Shown piece by piece: positions 6,868 to 16,422 of a stretch of DNA of 40,191 nt; the stretch's first letter is position 1, and every line of letters begins with the position of its first letter. Under the pieces are notes generated by a model. That model was not told where the DNA came from. It did not search any database and saw only the letters and a program-made list of their open reading frames with translations. A program made the position numbers and the translations under genes. Source of the stretch: an uncultured Lachnospiraceae bacterium (GTDB lineage Bacteria; Bacillota; Clostridia; Lachnospirales; Lachnospiraceae); NCBI GenBank assembly GCA_910586255.1, contig CAJUHR010000036.1, positions 1-40,191 on the forward strand, written 5' to 3'.

Positions 6868-7797
6868 TTTCTCAATCTCCGCAAAGCTTTTCAGGAAAAC
6901 ATTTCACGGGTAGCGGCAAGACTTTATCTGTCCCAGCCTACCCTGACAAAATTTTTAAAGAAAATAGAAGGGGAATTTGGCACTGCTCTTTTTGACCGGG
7001 TTGGGAAACGGATGCTTCCGACTAAAGCGGGACTGTGCTGCATTGAGAAGGCAAAGGATATTCTAGAGCTTCATGAGCAGATGAATCAGAGAATACGGAT
7101 ATTGTCAGAAAATGATCATGACTGTGTACGGATCGGCACCTCTGCCAGCCGGGGGGAGTTTTTTGTAGAACGGATTCTGCCGTCTGTAATCAGGAAATAT
7201 CCCCAGGTAAGATTTTCTCTGATTCTGGATGCAAAGGCAGGTTTGGTGGAAAAGCTGGAAAAAGGGGAACTGGACATGATCTTTGTCAGCAATCATGCGG
7301 AACGGCCTTATATGGAATATGCCAGGATCGCCCGGGAGGAAATGGTGTTGGTGGTGCCCAAAGAGCATGAGCTTTTGAAAAAGGCAAAGAGGGCTGATCA
7401 TTTTCCCTATCCTTATGTGGAGCTTTCCGACTGGATATCCTGCCCGTTTATCTGCGCTTCGCCGCGTATGACGACTGGTCAGTACACCCGGCTGTTATTT
7501 GAGCATTATGGCTATCATCCTAAAATCGTTCTTGAAGTTGGCTCTCTGCCAATGATATACTCGGCAGTGAACCAACGAATCGGAATAACCATTGCTCCCT
7601 CCATGCCTCTGTGCCAGAAGGAGCATCAGGAGCTTCGATATCTTTCCTTTGAGGATGAGCAAAATATTCAGTGGTATTTTACAGCAATCACCAAAAGCCA
7701 AATTTCTTTGCATCCGGCATACAGGGAAATCATTAAATTGGTCAAAAACTTCTACTATAATCGGGCAGAACTCTCCGTGCCGGACAAAGAAGTGTGA
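6835..7797 (+). CDS. LysR-type transcriptional regulator
   Basis: With the ATG at 6835 (GGAGGG 4-5 nt upstream) the protein has 320 aa, close to the family norm. Its N-terminus LLHFLNLRKAFQENISRVAA, then LYLSQPTLTKFLKKIEGEFG and LFDRVGKRMLPTKAG, is the LysR winged helix-turn-helix. Residues about 100-300 form the periplasmic-binding-protein-like effector domain (VRIGTSASRGEFFVERILP, KLEKGELDMIFVS, PSMPLCQ). It is divergent from, and overlaps, the metallo-hydrolase gene, the usual LysR arrangement taken to an extreme. There is no in-frame ATG further downstream that would keep the helix-turn-helix. Confidence 0.8.
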   Translation: MVIVQVFCLLHFLNLRKAFQENISRVAARLYLSQPTLTKFLKKIEGEFGTALFDRVGKRMLPTKAGLCCIEKAKDILELHEQMNQRIRILSENDHDCVRIGTSASRGEFFVERILPSVIRKYPQVRFSLILDAKAGLVEKLEKGELDMIFVSNHAERPYMEYARIAREEMVLVVPKEHELLKKAKRADHFPYPYVELSDWISCPFICASPRMTTGQYTRLLFEHYGYHPKIVLEVGSLPMIYSAVNQRIGITIAPSMPLCQKEHQELRYLSFEDEQNIQWYFTAITKSQISLHPAYREIIKLVKNFYYNRAELSVPDKEV

Positions 7798-7972
7798 TAG
7801 ATGAATATCCAATCTGTCATTTTAGGCCATATCCTGTTGTATATTTCACAAAAAAGAAAAAAGCTGTGGCAATTTATGTCAAATTTTAGTACAATCCAAG
7901 GTAAGCCCTTTGTATCTGGCTTGTTTCACAATCCATGATTTTCTTAATATACAACAATACAGGTGAGCAAAT

Positions 7973-9814
7973 ATGAATATTTTCAACATCATAACTCTTT
8001 TCGGCGGACTGGCCATGTTTCTCTACGGCATGCGTATGATGGGGGACGGGTTAAAGGCCAGCTCCTCCGGCCCTCTGAAAAAGGCCATGGAGCGGATCAC
8101 CGGCACTCCCTTAAAGGCGTTCCTTCTGGGGCTTGTTGTGACCGCGGTCATCCAGTCCTCCACGGCAACCATCGTCCTTACCTCCGGACTGGTAGGCGCG
8201 GGCATCCTCTCCCTGCATCAGTCCCTGGGAATTATTATCGGCGCCAACGTGGGCACCACCGTCACCGGACAGATCATCCGGCTTTTGGACATCAATTCCT
8301 CCGGAGCCTGGTTTCTGCAGTTTTTAAAGCCGTCCACCTTAGCGCCCCTGGCCCTGATCATCGGCATTGTCATCATCATGAGAGTAAAGTCCGGTGACTC
8401 CTCCAAGATCGGTCACATCATTATCGGCTTTGGCATCCTTTTTTCCGGCCTTATGAATATGGCGGACGCGGTGAGCGTCCTGTCTGACAGCGGAATCGTG
8501 GAACAGCTTTTCTCCCGTCTGGGCAGAAATCCCCTGCTGGCGTACATTTCCGGGGCGGGCGTTGCCTTCATCCTTCAGAGCTCGTCCGCCACGGTGGGTA
8601 TCCTGCAGGCGTTTTCCACCTCCGGCCAGCTGACCTTCGGAGAAATCTACGCCGTGCTGGTGGGCATCTATTTAGGCGACTGTGTTACCACAGCCATTGT
8701 CTGCAATATCGGGGCAAAGCCGGAGGCCAAACGGGTGGGTGTGGTAAATATCCTCTTTAACCTGTGCAAATCCGTCCTTACCCTGACCGTGGTTGTAATT
8801 TTCCACAGGATCGGACTGCTGGACGGCGTCTGGAATGAGGCCATTTACTCTGGCGGCATCGCCAACGCCAATACCATTTTTAATCTGGCCTGCGCGATTC
8901 TTCTCCTTCCCTTTGTGAGGATCTATGAAAAAATCAGCCATCGTCTTATCAAGGACGAGCCTGTGGCTGCCGGAAAATATGATGAAATGTTAGATGCCCT
9001 CAATCCGGTATTCATCAGCACGCCGGCCATGGCCTTCGGGCGCTGCTATGACATTCTCCTGGTAATGTTCAAGCTGGCCAAAACCAATATCAGCCGTGCC
9101 TTTGACATGTTCAATCAGTATGACCCGGAGGTCATGAAGCAAATCCAGGAAGACGAGAACTATATTGACAGTATGACTGACCATGTAAGCAATTATCTGG
9201 TTCAGATCTCTGCCACCATCACCTCCCACTATCATGTGGAAATCATGAACTACTACTTTTCTGCCATCACGGAATTCGAGCGGCTGGGAGACCATGCTCT
9301 AAACATTGCCGAGATCGCCGAGTCTCTCAACAAGAGAAGCACCTCCTTTTCCAAGGTGGCTCAATCAGAGCTGGCGGTGCTGTGGCAGCTGTTGGATACG
9401 GTTCTAAACCACACCAATGAGGCATTCCGGAAGCAGAACCTGCAAGAGGCCCGCCGGATCGAGCCCTTAGAGCAGGTGGTGGACGATATGGTCAGCCTCT
9501 TGAAGGATCATCATTTAAAACGGCTGCGGGACGGAGAATGTGGCGTATTCAACGGTTCGGAATTTTTCAATCTGCTATCCGAGGCTGAGAGAATCTCTGA
9601 TGTCTGCTCCAACATAGGCGTGGCAACCGTGGCAAGATCCACCCCCGGTATCAATCACCAGGTACATAACTACATCTCCATGCTCCATTCCGGAGGAGAT
9701 GAGGAGTTCAATCTGGTATATCAAAAGACCCGTGACGAATATCTGCGCATACTGGAGAAAGATGAAAAAAGGGCTGCTGCTTCCGTTTCTGTCAGCGATC
9801 CGGCCGCGTTATAG
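7973..9814 (+). CDS. Na/Pi cotransporter family protein with PhoU-like domain
   Basis: The protein has 613 aa. Residues 1-310 hold the two Na_Pi_cotrans repeats, each with the signature QSS motif (VIQSSTATIVLTSG and ILQSSSATVGIL) and GANVGTT / GIYLGDCVTT. About residues 340-600 form a PhoU-like helical bundle (EFERLGDHALNIAEIAE, EAERISDVCSNI). Members import phosphate with sodium, or act in phosphate homeostasis. A 175-bp gap separates it from the LysR gene and a strong terminator follows, so it is probably monocistronic. Nothing in the neighbourhood suggests a Pst/Pho operon. Confidence 0.85.
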   Translation: MNIFNIITLFGGLAMFLYGMRMMGDGLKASSSGPLKKAMERITGTPLKAFLLGLVVTAVIQSSTATIVLTSGLVGAGILSLHQSLGIIIGANVGTTVTGQIIRLLDINSSGAWFLQFLKPSTLAPLALIIGIVIIMRVKSGDSSKIGHIIIGFGILFSGLMNMADAVSVLSDSGIVEQLFSRLGRNPLLAYISGAGVAFILQSSSATVGILQAFSTSGQLTFGEIYAVLVGIYLGDCVTTAIVCNIGAKPEAKRVGVVNILFNLCKSVLTLTVVVIFHRIGLLDGVWNEAIYSGGIANANTIFNLACAILLLPFVRIYEKISHRLIKDEPVAAGKYDEMLDALNPVFISTPAMAFGRCYDILLVMFKLAKTNISRAFDMFNQYDPEVMKQIQEDENYIDSMTDHVSNYLVQISATITSHYHVEIMNYYFSAITEFERLGDHALNIAEIAESLNKRSTSFSKVAQSELAVLWQLLDTVLNHTNEAFRKQNLQEARRIEPLEQVVDDMVSLLKDHHLKRLRDGECGVFNGSEFFNLLSEAERISDVCSNIGVATVARSTPGINHQVHNYISMLHSGGDEEFNLVYQKTRDEYLRILEKDEKRAAASVSVSDPAAL

Positions 9815-9845
9815 AAGCTATTTTGCGGGCCTGTCCGCTGAAGAT

Positions 9846-9893
9846 AAAAAAGCCAGAGGCAATCACTGTCTATGTTATGCCTCTGGCTTTTTT
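9846..9893. terminator. bidirectional intrinsic terminator
   Basis: AGCCAGAGGCA (9851-9861) pairs perfectly with TGCCTCTGGCT (9878-9888), flanked by an A-tract at 9846-9850 and a T-tract at 9888-9893. It sits between the convergent phosphate transporter gene and the kinase fragment, so it can serve both strands. Confidence 0.9.
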
Positions 9894-9899
9894 GTTCTT

Positions 9900-10739
9900 C
9901 TACGACCATTGAGATCTTTCCCGGGCAGACGCTCTCTGCTCTTCTTTTCCTTCCCGGCCCAATAATTTCCGCAACTTGTCCCACAGCTCTGTTTTGGGGA
10001 TAAACTCGTCAATTATCCCGTTCTTTAGATGCCAGTCAAACCGGAAATCCTCCAGGCCGCTCATCAGAACCAGGTAAATCTGAGGGTTCAGTCTGCGAAC
10101 CATGGCTGCCAGCTCCAGGCCGTTGACAGAAGGCATCTGATAGTCGGTCAGAATCATGTCATATTCATTCTTGTGCTTTTGCAGCAGAGACAGCACCGCC
10201 GCCGGATGATTGCAGCACTCTGCCTTCACGGAAGAGTTCTTAAGCATCACTTCCAGCGCTTTCAATACCTTCGGATCATCATCCACTGCCAGAACCTTGT
10301 GAAACACCCGTTTTTCCTGCTTTCTGTCCTCGAAAGCCGATGGATCCATAAGGGGAAAGGAAAGAATAAAGGATGTGCCCTCACCTACCTTGCTCTCGAT
10401 CCGGATCCGTCCCTTTACGGCCTCCATCGCATTCCTCACCACCGACAATCCCAGGCCTGTTCCCTTGCCGCTGCGCTTGGTTGTATAAAAGGGTTCGAAA
10501 ATTTTATCCAGCGCTTCTCTGCTGATGCCGGAGCCTGTATCCGACACAGTCAATACCGCCCAATCCCCCTGGAAATCTCCCGAAAAATCCTGTGAAAACT
10601 TTCCCCAGGCCTCTTTGTCCCGGCTTTTTATCAAATTCTCCTGGGATTTTTCCGCAATGTCTATTGCATCCCAATATATTTTTCCTGAATCCTGCTCTTT
10701 ATTCCCTTCACAACACAGACGGACAGTCAGGACGCCATT
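9900..10739 (-). pseudogene. 3' fragment of hybrid sensor histidine kinase
   Basis: The frame encodes the second half of a histidine kinase ATPase domain followed by a receiver. From the left: NGVLTVRL (end of the N-box helix region), DTGSGIS (G1), IFEPFYTTK (F box) and GKGTGLGLS (G2), then a receiver with AVDDDP, the phosphoacceptor Asp in LTDYQMP, and LMSG. The input, HAMP and HisKA domains are absent. The frame is open to 10739, where it meets a terminator-like hairpin; the only start inside is a TTG at 10634 without a good ribosome binding site. This is therefore a 5'-truncated remnant. A free receiver product would be possible only if a cryptic start is used. Confidence 0.7.
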
Positions 10740-10781
10740 AAGAAAGGAGCCAGAAAACCAATGTTTTCTGACTCCTTTCTT
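10740..10781. terminator. long hairpin terminator after chemoreceptor gene
   Basis: A 19-bp arm at 10740-10758 pairs with 10763-10781 with a single mismatch around the 4-nt loop CAAT; arms are A/G-rich on one side and end in TTTCTT. It would end transcription of the minus-strand chemoreceptor gene. It also marks the point where the kinase fragment loses its 5' part. Confidence 0.75.
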
Positions 10782-10860
10782 GTTACGATTGCACCTTATT
10801 AATGTACAAAGCGGCCGGCGTTTGGGGGTTGCCGCTGCTTTGGGGACCAGCTTTTGCCTT

Positions 10861-12537
10861 TTACCGCATCTGGCTCAGCCGGAAAGAACGCATGAGATTC
10901 TTTAACAGATTGGCCTGGGAGGACAGCTCCTGGCTGGCGGCCGCGCACTGCTCACTGGTAGCCGAATTGGTCTGAACCACAGAAGAGATCTGGTCTATTC
11001 CATCGGTAACCTGAGAAAGCGCCGCTGTCTGCTTCTCTACGGCATCCACCACGATTGCCATCTGGCTGGTCACATGGCCCGCGCTCTGACTGGTCTGATC
11101 CAGAGCCTCTGTCACCTTGTTCACAATCTGGCCGCCCTCCGTAACCGCAGCAATGGAGGTCTCAATCAGCTTCTTGGTGGCCTTGGCAGCCTCATCCGAC
11201 TTGGAAGCCAGATTGCTCACCTCATCTGCCACCACAGCAAAGCCCTTACCTGCAGAGCCTGCCCGGGCGGCCTCCACGGCAGCATTCAGGGCAAGAATAT
11301 TGATCTGAAAGGCAATGTCCTCAATGGTAGCAATGATGGTGCTGATCTTTTTGGAAGAACCGGAAATATTTTCCATTGCCTTATTTAACTCTTCCACAAA
11401 TCCTATGCTGACGCCCAGGTGAGAACCGGCCTCATTGACATACTCTCCGGCCTCCTCGGCGGCGACAGAGGTCTGCCTGGCATTTTTGGAAATGTCCATC
11501 ATGGTTGCAGAAATCTCCTCAATGGAGCTGGCCTGTTCGGTAGCGCCCTGAGCCAGAGCCTGGGCACTGCTGGACACCTGCTCCGCCCCGGAGGATACCT
11601 GGCTGGCACTGGTAGTAATCTGCCCCATGGCATTGTTAAATGCCTTCTGGATGCCGTCCAGAGATTTCTTAATGGACTGGAAATCTCCCATGTAATCCTG
11701 GGTGGCTCTCCGGGTCAGATCTCCCTCTGCCATGGAGCCCAGCACGCTGGAAATCTCACCGATATAGGAGCGAAGCCGGTGGATCGTCTCCTCAAAGATC
11801 TCTCCCAGCATACCCACCTCATCGTTGGAGGAGACATTGACCCGAATCTCCTCATTGGCTGCCAGTCCCAGATCTCCCTCTGCCAGCCGCCCGGCTATCT
11901 GGGTGATCTCACCCAGAGGATCGGAGACTCTCTTCTTTAAATAGGCGGTCAGCAACAGAGCGCCCAAAACAATGGTGATACATCCTGTCACCACTGCCAG
12001 CAGCACAACCGCAAATGTCTCCTGTGTGGCCTCGGTCCTGGAAATCCCGGCAAAGATCAGTCCATTGACTTTTCCATCCGCCCCCTTTGTGGGGACATAG
12101 GAACACAAAAAACGCTCCCCGTTAAGGTTGGCCTCGCCTACATAGGATTTTCCCTGCTTTAGTATAATGCTGTTTAAATTGGAGGCCAGCCGGGTACCCA
12201 CCACACGCTGACCGTTCTGGATAACAGTAGTATATGCCCGGACATCCCCCTCAAAAATGGTAAACTCACAGCCCATGCGGCTTTTTAAGCCATCCAGAAA
12301 CTGATTCATGTCCTCGTCCCCGGACAATTGCCCCAGCTCATAGGCCAGCACGTTTGTTCCATTGGTGCAGCGGACCTCCTGCATCTTCGTGACCAGAGAA
12401 TTGTACATAAAAATGCAGACCATCATCACCAGCAGCACGGAAGTCATCTGCATCACCATCACGACTCCGCCTATCTTTAATCCGATTTTCTTAAACTTTC
12501 CCTTTTTCCCGTCTTTAGACCTATGGATTCTTTCCAT
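10861..12537 (-). CDS. methyl-accepting chemotaxis protein
   Basis: I place the start at 12537 (MERIHRSKDG), preceded by AAGGGGG at a proper distance; an ATG 12 codons earlier lacks one. The protein has 558 aa. It has TM1 (about 20-42), an extracellular single-Cache-like sensor (about 45-165, with FLDGLKSRMGCEFTIF, GQRVVGTRLASN and GLIFAGISR), TM2 (about 175-198), a HAMP domain, and a long signalling coiled coil whose tip reads DIAFQINILALNAAVEAARA followed by GKGFAVVADEV. It reports a chemical to the CheA/CheW array. It lies 78 bp after the C26 hydrolase gene on the same strand without an obvious terminator between them, so it may be the last gene of the peptide operon. The ligand is unknown. 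Confidence 0.85.
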   Translation of the reverse strand: MERIHRSKDGKKGKFKKIGLKIGGVVMVMQMTSVLLVMMVCIFMYNSLVTKMQEVRCTNGTNVLAYELGQLSGDEDMNQFLDGLKSRMGCEFTIFEGDVRAYTTVIQNGQRVVGTRLASNLNSIILKQGKSYVGEANLNGERFLCSYVPTKGADGKVNGLIFAGISRTEATQETFAVVLLAVVTGCITIVLGALLLTAYLKKRVSDPLGEITQIAGRLAEGDLGLAANEEIRVNVSSNDEVGMLGEIFEETIHRLRSYIGEISSVLGSMAEGDLTRRATQDYMGDFQSIKKSLDGIQKAFNNAMGQITTSASQVSSGAEQVSSSAQALAQGATEQASSIEEISATMMDISKNARQTSVAAEEAGEYVNEAGSHLGVSIGFVEELNKAMENISGSSKKISTIIATIEDIAFQINILALNAAVEAARAGSAGKGFAVVADEVSNLASKSDEAAKATKKLIETSIAAVTEGGQIVNKVTEALDQTSQSAGHVTSQMAIVVDAVEKQTAALSQVTDGIDQISSVVQTNSATSEQCAAASQELSSQANLLKNLMRSFRLSQMR

Positions 12538-12615
12538 CCTTAATCCCCCTTGCTTTTCTAAAATAATCGTCATGCTTTATCAGCGTATCTTATTATTATA
12601 ACATAAATTGGGAAC

Positions 12616-13404
12616 TTAGGAAAGGTTATTTAACGGATTCCTTTTTATTCCATTTTTGTTTATCTGCTTAAATTGCAGAGCCCGCTCCACCAGATCCGCA
12701 AACAGTTTATTCATGACCGGAGCCGAATCCACCAGATCCTCCGGATGCCACTGCACTCCCATAATCAGGCCTTCCTCATCCTCCAGCCCCTCGATGGTGC
12801 CATCGCAGGCCCGTGCCGAAATCTTTAACCCCTCTCCCGGTCTTTTCACTGCCTGATGGTGCATGGAATTGGTTTTGATCCTCCCCGGACCAAAAATCGA
12901 TGCCAGCCGGGTATCTGCCTCCACCTCCACGTGGTGCGTCAGATATGTCCGGTTAAGCTTTTGCATATGTTGAATCCGCTCCCCCTCCTGCAGGGACAAA
13001 TCCTGATACAGGCTTCCGCCCATCAGCACATTCAGCGTCTGATGCCCTTTGCAGATCCCCAGCATGGGAATCTTATTTTCCAAGGCAAATCTTCCCGCCT
13101 TCAGCCAGGCATCATCGATCTCCGGCCGAAAAACCCCAATCACCGGCAGCGGCTCCTCATCGTAATACCAGGGTGTCATATCCTCCCCGCCGGGAAATAA
13201 AATCCCGTCACAAAAAGACACTGCTGCCTCTACATCCTCCGCCACCATGGCCGCCGGAATCACCACCGGCACACCGCCGTTCATCTGAACCGCGCGAACG
13301 CTGGCGCTTCCCGTAAACACATGCTCTCCGCTGACAAAAATCCCCGGGTCCGTCCGTCTGGTCAGACCCAGGATTCCGATCACCGGCTTCTTTCGATTCG
13401 TCAT
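12616..13404 (-). CDS. class I glutamine amidotransferase-like hydrolase (peptidase C26, PuuD-like)
   Basis: The protein has 262 aa. The nucleophile elbow is GICKGHQ (the usual form is GICRGxQ), the oxyanion region is FPGGEDMTPWYY, and the His-Glu pair is GVQWHPED. This set is typical of gamma-glutamyl-GABA hydrolase-like C26 enzymes, which cut gamma-glutamyl amide bonds in the cytosol. The second motif HHQAVK is also conserved. It follows the M42 peptidase gene by 28 bp. In this operon a role in removing gamma-glutamyl groups from imported peptides, such as wall-derived ones, is plausible but inferred. Confidence 0.8.
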   Translation of the reverse strand: MTNRKKPVIGILGLTRRTDPGIFVSGEHVFTGSASVRAVQMNGGVPVVIPAAMVAEDVEAAVSFCDGILFPGGEDMTPWYYDEEPLPVIGVFRPEIDDAWLKAGRFALENKIPMLGICKGHQTLNVLMGGSLYQDLSLQEGERIQHMQKLNRTYLTHHVEVEADTRLASIFGPGRIKTNSMHHQAVKRPGEGLKISARACDGTIEGLEDEEGLIMGVQWHPEDLVDSAPVMNKLFADLVERALQFKQINKNGIKRNPLNNLS

Positions 13405-13432
13405 TATTCCTGATTCCTTTCATCATTGATCT

Positions 13433-14557
13433 TTACAGGGTACGCCCATCCAGCACATCCTGCCTGCAAATATGGCGCAGCCTTTCCCCGTCCAGCCCCC
13501 GGATCACCTGTGCCGCCAGATCGACCGCGGCCGTCAGATCCTTATTTGCACAGAAATTATAGTGGGTATGCACATAACGGCTGGGCACTCCCAGCACCAG
13601 AACCGGAACTGCCTTGCCGGTGATGCTGATCTTCCCCGCGTCAGTGCTTCCTCCCCTTCTCACCGTCTCCTGAAAAGGAATCCCGTATTTCCTGGCCAGT
13701 TCCATGGCATAATCGATAAATACCGGATTGGAAACATAGCTTTTGTCCAGCCGCCGGATCTGCACGCCGCTCTTCATCCGCCCCTGGGCCTGAGCCGCGC
13801 TGAAATAAAAATCATCCGAGGGAGAACCTTCAAACACAATAGCCAGGTCCGGCTTCACAACCTGAGCCGTCACTATGGCGCCCCGCATTCCCACCTCCTC
13901 CTGAGCCGCAAAAGCGCCTACCACCGAAACAGCCAGCCGCTTCTGCTCCTCAAGCAGCTTCTTCATGGTCTCCACAATACAGGCACATCCCGCCCGATTG
14001 TCAAAGGCTTTCCCGAAGCACACCCCGTGCTCTTCATCGTAAGAAAAGCTCACATCCGGCATCATGGGATCCCCGATGGAAACTCCAAAAACCTCCTCCA
14101 CCTCTTTTTTGCTGACCGCGCCGATATCCACATACATCTTCTCAATATCCAGCTCCTGGGAAGCCCGCTCCTTGTCATTCATAAAATGAACCGGCTTAGA
14201 GGTTATAATTCCCCTGACTCGCTTACCGCTTCTTGTGCGGATGATCACCGAATGGGCCGGGATATTGCTGAGCATGAATCCCCCCAGCATCACAATCCCC
14301 AGAACCCCGTTCTCATGAATTGTCTGTACCATAAACCCACACTCATCCGTATGGGCATCCAGCTGAATCACCGGCTTCTCCTTATCTGCCCCCGGCATTC
14401 TCACATAGAGATTGTTCATGGCGTCATTCTCCACCTCAAACTCCCTCATATACCCGGCAATGGTCCGAATCACATCCTCCTCAAACCCACTTGGCCCAAA
14501 CGCATCCGAAATCCGGCCAAACATTTCCATATCCATGGCTTCGTCAGTCTCCTTCAT
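13433..14557 (-). CDS. M42-family metallo-aminopeptidase
   Basis: The protein has up to 374 aa. Metal ligands and catalytic residues are visible: DAHTDECGFMV, AFDNRAGC, AQEEVGMRGA, VFEGSPSDD and PSRYVHTHYNF. These match the glutamyl-aminopeptidase/FrvX/deblocking aminopeptidase family, tetrahedral cytosolic peptidases that finish peptide breakdown. The start is uncertain: 14557 has no good ribosome binding site, while 14536 (MDMEMFGRI) has AAGGAG 12 nt upstream. It lies 34 bp downstream of the M55 peptidase gene, so imported peptides are likely substrates. Confidence 0.85.
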   Translation of the reverse strand: MKETDEAMDMEMFGRISDAFGPSGFEEDVIRTIAGYMREFEVENDAMNNLYVRMPGADKEKPVIQLDAHTDECGFMVQTIHENGVLGIVMLGGFMLSNIPAHSVIIRTRSGKRVRGIITSKPVHFMNDKERASQELDIEKMYVDIGAVSKKEVEEVFGVSIGDPMMPDVSFSYDEEHGVCFGKAFDNRAGCACIVETMKKLLEEQKRLAVSVVGAFAAQEEVGMRGAIVTAQVVKPDLAIVFEGSPSDDFYFSAAQAQGRMKSGVQIRRLDKSYVSNPVFIDYAMELARKYGIPFQETVRRGGSTDAGKISITGKAVPVLVLGVPSRYVHTHYNFCANKDLTAAVDLAAQVIRGLDGERLRHICRQDVLDGRTL

Positions 14558-14590
14558 TTCTTATAGTCAATATATTGCTTTCCCCTGCTG

Positions 14591-15391
14591 CTAATACACC
14601 ACAAAGCAATGAGCCGTCACCACATCCATCCATCTGTTCGTCACCAGACGGTTGGTAAACGTGTCTACCTTTTCCATCCCCGGATAAAAGGACATCTGAT
14701 AGGCCTTTTTCCAGTCCTTATATGTCACCTCATAGATAAACTGCTCCGGCAGCTTTACATGGCAGGCAGAAAAATTACGACCCAGGGTTCTTTTCACCCC
14801 CGTCTGAATCCGCTCTGTCACCATTCCGGGAGGCTCGCATACCGTTGCGCCTCCCGTGCCTCTCTTAGTCACCGCCGTCTCAATTCCCGGAACCAGACTC
14901 TTTGCAAGACCGCAGATGGCCTCGTCCCCGGAAAGAAACAGCACCGGCACCCCTAAGCTGGCCGCCGTGAAGGTATTCAGCATAAACTCACTCATATACT
15001 CTCCATTGAGGCGGATGTACAGACTGTTACCGGTGGATGTATGGCTGATGGAAAACTCCGGGTTTCCCGCCGGCGCGTGATACCCCACATACAGCACCCC
15101 GTCAAAGCTCTCATCGATTCCCCACATCATGTTATAGGGATGGCCGCTTTTCCCCCGAATCAGCCTGACATAATCCGGCATGGACAGGGGATCAATATTG
15201 GAGGCATCCCCATGGCCGTCCTTTACCACAATCTCCCTGGCTCCCAGCTCTCTGGCCGCCTCGCAGGCAGCCAGCACCTCTCTGGTCATCTCCCGGGCAA
15301 AAGGCCCGTATACCGTTTCCTGCTTGTGGGCCTCCGCCGGAATCGCCAGCCCGGCGCAGCCCTCAATATCCGCACTGATAAATAATTTCAT
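14591..15391 (-). CDS. M55-family D-aminopeptidase (DppA-type)
   Basis: I choose the ATG at 15391 because it gives the family N-terminus MKLFISADIEG with the metal ligands at Asp8 and Glu10, and His60 in KDGHGDA, the numbering of Bacillus subtilis DppA; a GAGGA site precedes it. A further His is in YVGYHAPAG, and HTSTGNSLYIRLNGEYMSE completes the active site. The protein has 266 aa. Known members are zinc-dependent decameric D-aminopeptidases that cut D-Ala-D-Ala and related D-peptides. The gene directly follows the transporter ATPase, as in the Bacillus dpp operon. This is the strongest evidence that the operon handles D-amino-acid peptides. Confidence 0.85.
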   Translation of the reverse strand: MKLFISADIEGCAGLAIPAEAHKQETVYGPFAREMTREVLAACEAARELGAREIVVKDGHGDASNIDPLSMPDYVRLIRGKSGHPYNMMWGIDESFDGVLYVGYHAPAGNPEFSISHTSTGNSLYIRLNGEYMSEFMLNTFTAASLGVPVLFLSGDEAICGLAKSLVPGIETAVTKRGTGGATVCEPPGMVTERIQTGVKRTLGRNFSACHVKLPEQFIYEVTYKDWKKAYQMSFYPGMEKVDTFTNRLVTNRWMDVVTAHCFVVY

Positions 15392-15427
15392 AGCCTTTTT
15401 CGTCCTCTTTTCCGTCATAGGCATCAT

Positions 15428-16420
15428 CTACTTTTTGTTCACCTCATCGTAAAGATGACAATACACATAATGATCCTCACTTACCTGATACTTCCTTGGT
15501 GCTTCCGCCTTACAGCACTCCATAACCTTGGGACACCGGGTGTGAAACTTGCAGCCCCCCGGCGGATTTAACGGAGACGGGATATTTCCCTCCAGAATCA
15601 CCCGATCCTTCTTTGCCGTAGGATCCGGAACCGGCACCGCGGAGAGCAATGCCTGAGTATAGGGATGAAGAGGATTGGTATACAGGCTCTCCTTGTTGCC
15701 CACCTCCACAAAGTTCCCCAGATACATGACGCCCACCCGGTCGCTGATATGCTCCACCACGCTTAGGTCATGAGCCACAAAAATATACGTAAGGTTAAAA
15801 TCCTTTTTCAGCTGATTCATCAGATTCAGCACCTGGGCCTGAATTGACACATCCAGCGCCGAGACCGGCTCATCCGCAATGATCAGAGACGGCTGCACCG
15901 CCAACGCTCTGGCAATGCCGATTCTCTGCCTCTGGCCGCCGGAAAACTCATGAGGATAACGGTTGGCGTGATAATCATCCAGACCCACCTTCCGAAGAAG
16001 CTCAAGCACCTTTTTCTCCAGCTCCGCCTTATCCCCAGTCAGCTTGTGTATGATAAACGGCTCCGCGATAATATCAAACACCGACATCCGGGGATTTAAG
16101 GATGCGTAAGGGTCCTGAAATACCATCTGCACCTTCTTGCGCACCGGCCGCATCTGACTGTCATTATAACCGGAAATATCCTCCCCGTCCAGAATCACCG
16201 TGCCCCCGGTGGGCTTTTCCAGCTTACAGATGCCTCGGCCCAGGGTGGACTTACCGCAGCCCGACTCGCCCACAATGCCAAAAACCTCGCCCCGCCTCAC
16301 CTCAAAGGAGACGCCGTCCACCGCCTTCACATAATCCGTTGTGCCCAGCCGCTTGCCTGTCACCGGATAATAAATCTTCATATCCTCCACATGCAACAGA
16401 ATATCCGTCCTGTCTGCCAT
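15428..16420 (-). CDS. oligopeptide ABC transporter ATP-binding protein (DppF/OppF type)
   Basis: The protein has 330 aa. Walker A is GESGCGKST, the signature is FSGGQRQRIGIARAL, and Walker B is LIIADEPVSALD. The C-terminal oligopeptide-transporter extension is present (PLHPYTQALLSAVPVPDP, then GNIPSPLNPPGGCKFHTRCP) with cysteines of the expected cluster region. It is the second ATPase of a heterodimeric pair; the paired gene ends 2 bp upstream. It powers peptide import through the two permeases. Confidence 0.93.
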   Translation of the reverse strand: MADRTDILLHVEDMKIYYPVTGKRLGTTDYVKAVDGVSFEVRRGEVFGIVGESGCGKSTLGRGICKLEKPTGGTVILDGEDISGYNDSQMRPVRKKVQMVFQDPYASLNPRMSVFDIIAEPFIIHKLTGDKAELEKKVLELLRKVGLDDYHANRYPHEFSGGQRQRIGIARALAVQPSLIIADEPVSALDVSIQAQVLNLMNQLKKDFNLTYIFVAHDLSVVEHISDRVGVMYLGNFVEVGNKESLYTNPLHPYTQALLSAVPVPDPTAKKDRVILEGNIPSPLNPPGGCKFHTRCPKVMECCKAEAPRKYQVSEDHYVYCHLYDEVNKK

Positions 16421-16422
16421 GG

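Noticed and set aside
12541..12615. Sigma-28 type flagellar promoter before the chemoreceptor gene
   Set aside because: Only a weak ATAAAG...GAT resemblance; the spacing and second element do not fit.
13472..14566. Long plus-strand frame of 364 aa
   Set aside because: It is the antisense shadow of the M42 peptidase gene: His/Pro-rich, no ribosome binding site, no domain.
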